A DNA stretch of 8,408 nt from ANME-2 cluster archaeon (GCA_022353185.1 JAKRWB010000688.1:1-8408); one strand, 5' to 3'; counted from the stretch's first letter, positions 1-5,665 are shown. Numbers and translations: made by a program. The notes: generated by a model from the sequence alone, not told the origin.

Positions 1-383
1 TCTGACTTGAAAAATTCAATAATCTCATCCCTGCTAAGTTTTTGTGAGTTCGGTCCAACTCTGGCATAAAAACCAGAAGTGCACTTATAAGGCTTATCAT
101 CGCCTTCTCTAACGTTTATAATCAGGATATTTTCAAACTCTTCAATTATCACTTTTATCTGAGGATCACAATTATTAGCAATATCCTGGACTTGGGATTT
201 GAGTTTGTTGCTAACTTTCACACCTTTGATTTTTTCATCATCTGTTATTCCGAGAAATATTTTACCCCCGGATGAATTTGCAAAAGCTGCAAGTTCTTTA
301 TCGATATTATTTGGAGATTCCTTAAACTCTATTTTATAACCTTCACCCTGCTGTAAAATTAATTCAAGTTCTTTCCGGATCAT
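1..383 (-). CDS. AlbA_2 (Schlafen-type) putative nucleic-acid-binding protein, N-terminal part, cut by window edge
   Basis: The gene opens at an ATG (381-383) and runs off the left end, so only its first 127 residues are visible. They look like one AlbA_2 (SLFN) domain. There is an early IEFKES segment (residues 18-23), then the family signature AFANSSGGKIFLGITDD (33-49), and near residues 98-112 a KPYKC...FYARVGPNS stretch like the YxRxG-type end of the domain. Proteins of this family often carry a C-terminal helix-turn-helix or ATPase-like region, which would lie outside the window. AlbA_2 proteins are frequent passengers in type I restriction loci, and this one sits behind a decayed hsdR tail and downstream of hsdR-mntA-hepT. 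Their biochemical role is mostly unknown. The start is supported by a GGTGA motif 7 nt upstream. Family assignment is fairly secure; a defence role is inferred from context. Confidence 0.85.
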   Translation of the reverse strand, partial: MIRKELELILQQGEGYKIEFKESPNNIDKELAAFANSSGGKIFLGITDDEKIKGVKVSNKLKSQVQDIANNCDPQIKVIIEEFENILIINVREGDDKPYKCTSGFYARVGPNSQKLSRDEIIEFFKS

Positions 384-390
384 ACTGGAT

Positions 391-395
391 TCACC
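391..395 (-). promoter_or_regulatory. Ribosome binding site of the AlbA_2 gene
   Basis: On the minus strand a GGTGA stands 7 nt before the ATG at 383, matching the archaeal anti-Shine-Dalgarno. It supports that start over the ATG at 397, which opens only a five-codon frame (MVNPV, then stop) overlapping the AlbA_2 start by 4 nt. Confidence 0.6.
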
Positions 396-399
396 ATTC

Positions 400-492
400 T
401 CACGCCGCCGCCACTGCTGCATTCATCTCACTAATTATCGTATTCATTTCATTCCAAAATAGTTGATACATCATACATCGTGCCCTCGTTAA
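400..492 (-). pseudogene. Relic of a second hsdR: C-terminal end only
   Basis: Reading the minus strand from 492 to the TGA at 402-400 gives 30 codons that include MMYQLFWNEMNTIISEMNAA and end in VAAA. The intact hsdR nearby ends MMFQLFGSEMNTVISEMNEA then LAA, so the last 25 or so residues are clearly homologous, and the DNA matches well over roughly 55 bases. Upstream the similarity fades and a stop occurs at 495-493, so nothing larger survives. The differences are largely synonymous or conservative, which suggests the copy diverged as a real gene before being cut. It ends 16 nt before the AlbA_2 start, the position an hsdR would occupy in an operon. It is not expected to be functional. Confidence 0.85.
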
Positions 493-556
493 TCATGCCA
501 GCCTCTCATTCGTTTTTGTTTATTGTGCAAGATATACTTAATCTACTCTGGTTTTT

Positions 557-584
557 AATCATTAGATAATCATTAGATAATCAT
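557..584. repeat. 11-bp tandem repeat, 2.5 copies
   Basis: The unit AATCATTAGAT occurs twice back to back (557-567, 568-578), followed by a partial AATCAT (579-584). The copies are identical, so the array is recent or maintained. It lies in AT-rich non-coding DNA between hepT and the hsdR relic. Confidence 0.85.
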
Positions 585-625
585 CCGACAATATGTTGAT
601 ATGCACCTATTTATCAAATATTAAC

Positions 626-655
626 CGCAGATGAACGCGAATAAACGCAGATACG
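626..655. repeat. 10-bp degenerate tandem repeat (CGCAGATGAA type)
   Basis: Three successive decamers, CGCAGATGAA, CGCGAATAAA and CGCAGATACG, form an in-register tandem array preceded by TTAAC. From general knowledge, near-identical CGCAGATgaaCGCagATaaa strings are dispersed in intergenic DNA of many unrelated archaea and bacteria, with no settled function. Here it lies next to the boundary between the intact operon and the relic. Confidence 0.7.
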
Positions 656-701
656 CCATACGGATTGCGACCTCAGGAATATGAAATCTCCACTTTGCCA
701 C

Positions 702-1067
702 TCATACTGGTTCCATTTCCTTATCCATCTGGTCCAGCATTTTCTGTATAGCCAGCCTGAGCGAAGGTAACCTCATTTCAATAGTCTCCCAAACCACATC
801 ATACCTGATTCCAAAATATCCATGAACCAGCTTATCCCGCATTCCCGCTATAATTTTCCAGGGGATATCAGGATATTTCTTTCTAACACCAGGAGGAATA
901 TTCTTGACAGCCTCTCCAATAACTAAAAAATTTCTTATGACTGCATCAACTGTTTTATCATCCTCTCTGAAATTTTCAAAAACCAGCCCCTCTGTATATT
1001 TTTCTATCTTCCCGATTGCTTCAAGAATATCGTCAAGGTAAAGCCTGATATCCCTCTCCATTTTCAT
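702..1067 (-). CDS. hepT: HEPN-domain RNase toxin (HepT-like, DUF86)
   Basis: This 121-residue, mostly helical protein has the length and signature of HepT toxins. The catalytic Rx4HxY motif is present as RDKLVHGY, with R77, H82 and Y84. In characterised MntA-HepT pairs the toxin is a metal-independent RNase that the partner silences by AMPylating the motif tyrosine, which would be Y84 here. The family's helical core before the motif (IRNFLVIGEAVKNIP, residues 44-58) is intact, so it looks functional. Its ATG overlaps the mntA stop by 4 nt (ATGA). An alternative start is the ATG two codons on (M3); I kept the first because of the overlap and a GAGGCGA motif 7 nt upstream. Its own stop again lies in an ATGA, opening an 11-codon frame that leads nowhere. 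Family call is secure; activity is inferred. Confidence 0.93.
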   Translation of the reverse strand: MKMERDIRLYLDDILEAIGKIEKYTEGLVFENFREDDKTVDAVIRNFLVIGEAVKNIPPGVRKKYPDIPWKIIAGMRDKLVHGYFGIRYDVVWETIEMRLPSLRLAIQKMLDQMDKEMEPV

Positions 1068-1360
1068 ACTGGTATCGCCTCATTCAATATCCTATCTTTT
1101 ATGCGTGGTTTCAGTGTATCTTTCATCACAAGATCAACTTTTACCCCAAGTTTCTTGCTCATGAACTCTTCAAGTTCTATATATTTGAATAAGTCAATAG
1201 TTTTTGAAAATTCCACAAGGACATCTAAATCACTACCTTTTTTCTCTTTACCCCAAACATAAGAACCAAAAACGTCAAGGTTCTTTACACTGTATTTTTC
1301 TTCAAGAACAGGCTTATTTTCCCGAAGCTTCATGATAATCTGGTCAATTTTCGTTTTCAT
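1064..1360 (-). CDS. mntA: MNT-domain nucleotidyltransferase antitoxin (MntA-like)
   Basis: This is a 98-residue minimal nucleotidyltransferase. The GSx10DxD signature is complete: G32-S33, then D44 and D46 in SDLDVLVEF, with a third acidic residue D76 in VKVDLV. MntA proteins transfer AMP to the partner HEPN toxin and so neutralise it; the antitoxin gene typically precedes the toxin gene, as here. After the GS pair the sequence reads GSYVWGK, with tryptophan where family members usually carry arginine (GSxxRG), a small oddity near the nucleotide site. The gene is locked into an operon: its ATG overlaps the hsdR TGA by 4 nt and its TGA overlaps the hepT ATG by 4 nt. The assignment is strong; that it controls this particular HepT follows from adjacency. 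Confidence 0.93.
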   Translation of the reverse strand: MKTKIDQIIMKLRENKPVLEEKYSVKNLDVFGSYVWGKEKKGSDLDVLVEFSKTIDLFKYIELEEFMSKKLGVKVDLVMKDTLKPRIKDRILNEAIPV

Positions 1361-4128
1361 GCTGCCAGAGCCTCATTCATTTCACTAATTACAGTATTCA
1401 TTTCACTCCCAAAAAGCTGGAACATCATGCCGCGTCCTCCATGTGCATCAAACGGCGTGAGGTCTAAATCGTCCACTTCAATATGAAAACTTGTAGCTAT
1501 ATGTTCTTTCATCATTCTCAACCAATTCATCTGTTCTACATTGAACTTTAATGGTCCGGATTGTTTATCAAAAACCCATTTCTGGAAATTTCTGTCCACG
1601 GTTTTATCGTAGGCTGTCAATTTATCATCAATGCCTGTCACCCTGCGCAAAAGGGAAACAAGGGCTATTAATTCATTCTTCGGGCTTTTACCGTTCACTT
1701 CTTCGAGTTGCTCGTATGCATGCCATACATGCAACGGCGCAATTAAAGGTTTATCCATTTTTAAATTTTCAAGAATGCTGCTAACCATTTTGAAAGTTAA
1801 TTCCCTGAGTCTATATGGCTGATCATAAAAAATACTAAGAGCCACGATCTCATCCTTGTGCTCTTCCATGTATTTTGAAAAATCATTAATGATCTCTCTG
1901 GCTTTCTCTGCGGAATCCTTCTCCCATCCCGCCTTTGTGACAGTATCAATATTCACATTATCAATGATCTGTTCATGAGCCCTGCGGACATTTTCAATAT
2001 AACCATTAAGTTCTCCGCTAAATGGTGAACTTGCTGTTTTGATTAAATTATCCTTAGCCATCTCATAAGCTTGGGTTTCTGTGATCTCAGGATTTACCTT
2101 TTTCAGTTCCTCAGCTTCCTTTTCGATCTTATCCGGATTATACGCATTCAGCAGGTCTCTGGCGGTTTGACTAATCGTCTTGCCATCTGCCTTTTCTTGG
2201 AACGCTTCCTTTTCCCTTTCAGTAAGTTGTTTTTCCAGTCTGACAAGGCGGCTTGCAAGCGAAGTGAACAAATCTTCATCCTTTGCCCCCATAGTTACAG
2301 CATTCAGTAGTTCCTTCATTGGAACAGCATGTTTTCGCTCCAGTGCACGACTATCTGTTTTTAGTGTTTTTGTAACTCCCACGGCATCCACAACAACGAA
2401 ATGTGTTTTTGCAGACAAAGCTGAAGGAGTGACCTTTTTCAGATCGTCATGCCCTAATGTACGGGTACCGCGCCCTTTCATCTGCTCAAAATAATTTTTG
2501 CTTTTCACATCACGCATGAAAAGTAAACACTCCAGAGGCTTAACATCAATACCCACAGAAACCATAGCCACAGTAACCGCAATTCTCGGATAAAAATCAT
2601 TTCTGAATTGATTGAGAATTGATTTGGGGTCTTCTTCAGTTTTATAAGTGATTTTTTTACAAAAATCATTTCCCTCATTAAACTCTTCCCGGACTATTTG
2701 AATAATATCATCTGCATGGCTGTCGGTTTTAGCAAAAATTAGAGTCTTTGGAACTTCTGCCCTGCTCGGAAAAATCTCTGGCAATTTAGATTTAAAAGCA
2801 CGGATAACATTTCTGATCTGACTCGGATTTACAATATTTTTATCCAGGTCCTTTTTAGAATAAGATACATCCTCATCCAGCTGTTCCCACCGTTTCCTTC
2901 TGCTCAGCCTTTCACGCATATCAACAAATTCATTAGCGCTTATAGTTGCTCCATTTTGTGAAATTTCAGTCTCAATTATGTAAACATCATATCCAACATT
3001 CACATTATCAAATACAGCATCCTCATGAGAATATTCACTGACCACATTTTCCTTAAAAAAACCAAATGTCCTTTTATCAGGTGTAGCAGTTAGTCCAACT
3101 AAAAAAGCATCAAAATAATCAAGTACCTGACTCCACAGATTGTATATTGAACGGTGACACTCATCTATTACAATAAAATCGAAGTATTCTATTGGTATTT
3201 TTTCATCATAAACAACAGGCATTGGCTTTTTCTGTTCCCACTTAATCTCATTTGGATTTATCTCTTCTGTCCCTTCATCCAGTTCTTCATCTTTTAAAAT
3301 TGAATAAAGCCTCTGGATAGTACTGATACACACTTGGCTGTCTGGTGAGATATAGTTTGAACGCAACCGTTGAACATTGTATAATTCAGTAAATTTACGA
3401 TTATCATCAGACGGCTGAAATGCCATAAACTCCTGTTCTGCCTGTTCACCAAGGTTTTTAGTATCAACCAAAAATAATACCCGTTTTGCATCAGCAAACT
3501 TTAGTAAACGGTAGATAGATGTAATCGCTGTATAAGTTTTACCTGAACCCGTAGCCATCTGCACCAAAGCTCGTGGCTTGTTATCCTTAAAAGATTTTTC
3601 AAGATTTGTAACTGCATTTATCTGGCATTCTCTTAAATTGAATTCTGGAAGTTCTGGAATATCCTGCATTCTTGCTCTTAATGATCGACCCTCCATCAAC
3701 CATGCATTGAATGTTTCAGGTCTATGAAAAGTAAATACCATCCTTGAACGCGGATTTGGATCTCTAAAATCAGTAAATAGGGTTACAATTCCCGTACTTT
3801 CATAAACAAATGGAAGCGGGTCATTGTCAAGATATTTTAGTTTGCTTTTTGCATAATATTCCGCTTGAGGTTCATGAGATGTAAGTCTTTGTCCCTCTTC
3901 TTCTTTTTTTGCTTCTATTATTCCAACAGGTCTTCTTTCAACAAATAATACATAATCAGTAGGCCCAATATCGGTTTGATATCCACGGATGGCTATACCG
4001 ATACTTTCATTCCAGTCTATTTTATCTTTATCCTGAACTGCCCATCCAGCGGCATTAAGCTGTTTATCAATATTGTCTCTTGCCTCCTGTTCAGGAAATT
4101 GATTTATAGATCTATCCATATTATTCAT
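1357..4128 (-). CDS. hsdR: Type I restriction enzyme R subunit (nuclease plus SF2 translocase)
   Basis: This 923-residue protein has the full HsdR layout and is closest in size to the shorter EcoEI-like forms. The N-terminal PD-(D/E)xK nuclease shows D58 and the E72-A-K74 core. The SF2 motor has Walker A ATGSGKT (192-198), DECH (322-325), motif III GLTATP (345-350), a motif V region GIDVKPLE (526-533) and motif VI QMKGRGTR (549-556). A helical C-terminal domain follows (about 600-923), which in this family docks on the HsdM/HsdS core. All catalytic motifs are intact. HsdR cuts foreign DNA after ATP-driven translocation but needs HsdM and HsdS, neither of which is in the window. A GAGATGA motif 8-9 nt upstream supports the ATG start. 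The TGA overlaps the mntA ATG, tying restriction and toxin-antitoxin genes together. Confidence 0.95.
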   Translation of the reverse strand: MNNMDRSINQFPEQEARDNIDKQLNAAGWAVQDKDKIDWNESIGIAIRGYQTDIGPTDYVLFVERRPVGIIEAKKEEEGQRLTSHEPQAEYYAKSKLKYLDNDPLPFVYESTGIVTLFTDFRDPNPRSRMVFTFHRPETFNAWLMEGRSLRARMQDIPELPEFNLRECQINAVTNLEKSFKDNKPRALVQMATGSGKTYTAITSIYRLLKFADAKRVLFLVDTKNLGEQAEQEFMAFQPSDDNRKFTELYNVQRLRSNYISPDSQVCISTIQRLYSILKDEELDEGTEEINPNEIKWEQKKPMPVVYDEKIPIEYFDFIVIDECHRSIYNLWSQVLDYFDAFLVGLTATPDKRTFGFFKENVVSEYSHEDAVFDNVNVGYDVYIIETEISQNGATISANEFVDMRERLSRRKRWEQLDEDVSYSKKDLDKNIVNPSQIRNVIRAFKSKLPEIFPSRAEVPKTLIFAKTDSHADDIIQIVREEFNEGNDFCKKITYKTEEDPKSILNQFRNDFYPRIAVTVAMVSVGIDVKPLECLLFMRDVKSKNYFEQMKGRGTRTLGHDDLKKVTPSALSAKTHFVVVDAVGVTKTLKTDSRALERKHAVPMKELLNAVTMGAKDEDLFTSLASRLVRLEKQLTEREKEAFQEKADGKTISQTARDLLNAYNPDKIEKEAEELKKVNPEITETQAYEMAKDNLIKTASSPFSGELNGYIENVRRAHEQIIDNVNIDTVTKAGWEKDSAEKAREIINDFSKYMEEHKDEIVALSIFYDQPYRLRELTFKMVSSILENLKMDKPLIAPLHVWHAYEQLEEVNGKSPKNELIALVSLLRRVTGIDDKLTAYDKTVDRNFQKWVFDKQSGPLKFNVEQMNWLRMMKEHIATSFHIEVDDLDLTPFDAHGGRGMMFQLFGSEMNTVISEMNEALAA

Positions 4129-4136
4129 TTACTTAT

Positions 4137-4143
4137 TCATCTC
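4137..4143 (-). promoter_or_regulatory. Ribosome binding site of hsdR
   Basis: GAGATGA on the minus strand, 8 nt before the hsdR ATG, is one mismatch from the archaeal GAGGTGA consensus. It supports the chosen start rather than the internal ATG three codons later. Confidence 0.5.
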
Positions 4144-4166
4144 AATTATTTAAGTAAGTTTTCAAT

Positions 4167-4229
4167 TTATTCATCTATCTTTAAATTCTTAGTTCTGTTT
4201 AGTATTTCCTTAAAGCTCACCTTATTCAT
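4167..4229 (-). CDS. Tiny reading frame upstream of hsdR, unrecognised, possibly a relic
   Basis: An ATG right after the palindrome opens 20 codons (MNKVSFKEILNRTKNLKIDE) and stops at TAA. Beyond the TAA the same frame continues IENLLK before another TAA, so the sense sequence looks like a charged helical tail with a stop inside it. It could be a leader peptide on the hsdR transcript or the end of a lost gene. No family is recognisable and chance is not excluded. Confidence 0.2.
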   Translation of the reverse strand: MNKVSFKEILNRTKNLKIDE

Positions 4230-4243
4230 TTCACAATTGTGAA
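4230..4243. promoter_or_regulatory. Perfect 14-bp palindrome, possible operator
   Basis: TTCACAATTGTGAA is its own reverse complement. It lies about 100 bp upstream of the hsdR start and at the edge of the plus-strand gene fragment. Its size and symmetry suit a dimeric regulator such as a helix-turn-helix or ribbon-helix-helix protein, but no matching regulator is in the window. Confidence 0.4.
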
Positions 4244-4325
4244 GGAGGAGGTGGACCCGGATAAGTGGTCTGAGGCGTTCCGGGAGATTGTTGGGGAACT
4301 ACCTGAGGGGATTAGGTTCCTTTAG
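4239..4325 (+). pseudogene. Plus-strand gene fragment, about 28 codons, antitoxin-like (uncertain)
   Basis: From a GTG at 4239 to the TAG at 4323-4325 the plus strand encodes VKEEVDPDKWSEAFREIV and then ten more residues ending GIRFL. The stretch is abruptly GC-rich with codon-like composition inside AT-rich DNA, and it is the only coding-like sequence on the plus strand. The VKEEVDPDKWSEAFREI part resembles the helical section of archaeal ribbon-helix-helix (VapB-type) antitoxins, but the beta strand that should precede it is missing. An ATG two bases after the stop opens a 20-codon frame that resembles no toxin I know. I read it as the remains of a lost gene; the family is a guess. Confidence 0.35.
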
Positions 4326-4401
4326 GATGAGGGGGGAATATAATTGCTATATGCAGTTGCGGTATATTGTATGGAGTATATCGTGACTGCCACTAATTGC
4401 A

Positions 4402-4473
4402 TTATTCACTATTTATCGTTTCGACAATTTCCCTAAAACCTTCAACTGCAAGTGTCAGCCAGCAGTTTCTTCC
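4402..4473 (-). pseudogene. In-frame epimerase-like C-terminal extension beyond the stop codon
   Basis: The minus-strand frame continues directly past the epimerase TAA for 23 codons to a second TAA at 4404-4402. The tail, LAVEGFREIVETINSE, resembles the last helix of NAD-sugar epimerases (the usual form is LEEGLRxTVEW) and echoes the gene's own ending, ELGDGLGSIVR. It may be the leftover 3' end of a second epimerase, or the ancestral end separated from the gene by a change around the stop. The resemblance is short, so confidence is limited. Confidence 0.4.
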
Positions 4474-5373
4474 TTAACGCACAATACTCCCCAGCCCATC
4501 CCCCAGCTCAACCTCACTTCGCCACCACTCCGATATCCTGCTCACATCGGCCCTGGAATGCTTAATATCCCCTGCCCTCTCTGGCTGGTACACAATATCA
4601 GCCCCACTTCCTGTAATATCCAACACCGTCCGTGCCAGCTGATTGATGCTTACACTGTGACCCGTAGCCACATTGAACACCTCACCATCCCCGTATTCCA
4701 TAGCAGCCACATTGGCCCGCACCACATCAGACACATGCACGAAATCCCGGGTCTGCTCGCCATCCCCGTATATCATCAGGTCCTCGCCCGCCTGTGCCCT
4801 GGACATGAAGATGGGAATCGCTGCCGCATAGGCCGAACCCGGGTCCTGCCGTGGGCCGTACACATTAAAATACCGCAGGCACGTAGTGCGAAGCCCCATA
4901 TCGTTGAACATCCGGGCCAGGTACTCACAATCCAGCTTTGAGATGGCATAAGGTGATGCGGGTTCGGGCAGCATATCTTCCTGTTTGGGCTGGACCGGGT
5001 TATTGCCGTACACCGCAGCCGAAGATGCAACGACCACTTTCTCCACGCCAGCCGCCAGGGCCGACTGCAACATATTAAGCGTACCAAGTGTATTTATCCG
5101 AAACGCTTCTGCCGGGTGCTGGCAGCTCAATGGAACAGATACCATTGCAGCCATATGGAACACATAATCCTTTCCGGAAACAACTTTTTCTACTGCTTCC
5201 GGGTCACAGATGTCTCCTTCGATGAGTGTGATATTGGCATTGTCCTGTATATTGTGCAGGTAACCGGTTGCGAGGTTGTCAAGCACGGTTACATCATGGC
5301 CTGCCAACGAAAAATGTTCAACTATATGTGAGCCGATAAATCCAGCCCCACCTGTAACAAGTATATTCATCAT
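4474..5373 (-). CDS. NAD-dependent UDP-glucose 4-epimerase-like sugar epimerase (extended SDR)
   Basis: This extended short-chain dehydrogenase starts with the NAD-binding signature ILVTGGAGFIGSH. Numbered from the upstream TTG at 5382, the catalytic serine is S121 in SSAAVYG and the Y145xxxK149 pair lies in YAISK. RYFNVYGPRQ (170-179), GDGEQTRDFVHVSD (206-219) and FNVATG (236-241) complete the family fold. The likely role is interconverting nucleotide sugars for surface glycans; the substrate cannot be told from sequence, and 4-epimerase is only the commonest case. The frame extends to a TTG at 5382, but the ATG at 5373 (or 5370) gives the usual MNILVTGG start and is preferred. At about 300 residues it is slightly short, and the end SEWWRSEVELGDGLGSIVR lacks the usual final helix, parts of which seem to lie beyond the stop. 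Confidence 0.9.
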   Translation of the reverse strand: MMNILVTGGAGFIGSHIVEHFSLAGHDVTVLDNLATGYLHNIQDNANITLIEGDICDPEAVEKVVSGKDYVFHMAAMVSVPLSCQHPAEAFRINTLGTLNMLQSALAAGVEKVVVASSAAVYGNNPVQPKQEDMLPEPASPYAISKLDCEYLARMFNDMGLRTTCLRYFNVYGPRQDPGSAYAAAIPIFMSRAQAGEDLMIYGDGEQTRDFVHVSDVVRANVAAMEYGDGEVFNVATGHSVSINQLARTVLDITGSGADIVYQPERAGDIKHSRADVSRISEWWRSEVELGDGLGSIVR

Positions 5374-5416
5374 CTTATCCAACCCTTACAATGCGATATC
5401 ATTATTAAATCATTCC

Positions 5417-5614
5417 TTAAAACAACCCAAGCCCCGGCCCCAGGTGGGGTATGAACCCGAACAGGAACACATTCACCAGCCCGTGCGTCAGGGCAAGCGG
5501 CAGGCTTCGGGTCACATGAAAGAAAAAGCCAATGGCAAGCCCTGCCATGCTGGTGAACAGCACCATGGGAAGACCCAGTACAGTGTGGACCCATGTGTCA
5601 CCCAGAGGTGGAAT
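5417..5614 (-). pseudogene. Relic of a CPBP (CAAX/ABI-type) intramembrane metalloprotease, C-terminal part
   Basis: A minus-strand frame of 65 codons, from after a TAA at 5617-5615 to a TAA at 5419-5417, encodes two hydrophobic segments: LGLPMVLFTSMAGLAIGFFF and, after HVTRSLP, LALTHGLVNVFLFGF. This matches the last part of CPBP proteases, where G(x)3-4G.., a tSL segment and the HxxxN motif follow each other; here THGLVN supplies H and N. The upstream motifs (EExxxR and the first histidine) are missing, so it cannot be an active protease. Five codons upstream in the same frame stand an ATG (5629-5627) and the TAA, so the truncation is immediate. It lies between the radical SAM gene and the epimerase, in the same direction as both. 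The family call rests on a short but characteristic stretch. Confidence 0.7.
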
Positions 5615-5665
5615 TTATCCGAAAGTCATGTATTGTGTTAACTATCAATATTACTTTAATTATTC

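Larger units (their letters stand above)
384..701. other. Spacer between hepT and the AlbA_2 gene: relics and short repeats, no intact gene
   Basis: This 318-nt stretch holds, from left to right, the AlbA_2 ribosome binding site, the hsdR tail relic, an AT-rich segment with no coding signal, an 11-bp tandem repeat, a 10-bp tandem repeat, and an 11-codon minus-strand frame (705-673, MSGKVEISYS) whose ATG overlaps the hepT stop. I see no clear terminator, RNA gene or transposase remnant. Confidence 0.6.
4129..4473. other. Spacer between the epimerase gene and hsdR: gene fragments and AT-rich leader
   Basis: This 345-nt stretch separates the two transcription units. From hsdR outward it holds an AT-rich leader in which I cannot single out a TATA box, a 20-codon minus-strand frame, a 14-bp palindrome, a GC-rich plus-strand fragment, about 75 AT-rich bases where I see nothing clear, and an extension in frame with the epimerase. 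The hsdR promoter should lie here, because the GC-richer operon to the right appears to end before it. Confidence 0.55.

Noticed and set aside
557..655. Possible CRISPR array in the hepT-AlbA_2 spacer
   Set aside because: The repeats are directly tandem, 10-11 bp long, with no unique spacers and no cas genes nearby.
1551..2494. Overlapping plus-strand reading frames of 60-104 codons opposite hsdR
   Set aside because: They are antisense shadows of a well-supported gene, lack ribosome binding sites and have low-complexity, cysteine- and serine-rich translations.
4444..4467. Possible terminator hairpin after the epimerase (AACTGC ... GCAGTT)
   Set aside because: Six-bp arms with a 12-nt loop and only a short T-run; also overlaps the coding-like tail. 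Too weak to annotate as a terminator.
4402..4476. Stop-codon recoding (pyrrolysine-like readthrough) to join the epimerase with its tail
   Set aside because: The stop is TAA, not the TAG used for pyrrolysine, and no recoding structure is evident.
4558..5331. Plus-strand and alternative minus-strand frames over the epimerase gene
   Set aside because: The epimerase frame contains all family motifs; the others are by-products of its GC-rich codons.
5370..5594. 74-codon minus-strand frame starting MGPHCTGSS
   Set aside because: It is the wrong frame over the CPBP relic; the adjacent frame gives a clear membrane-protein C-terminus, this one does not resemble anything.
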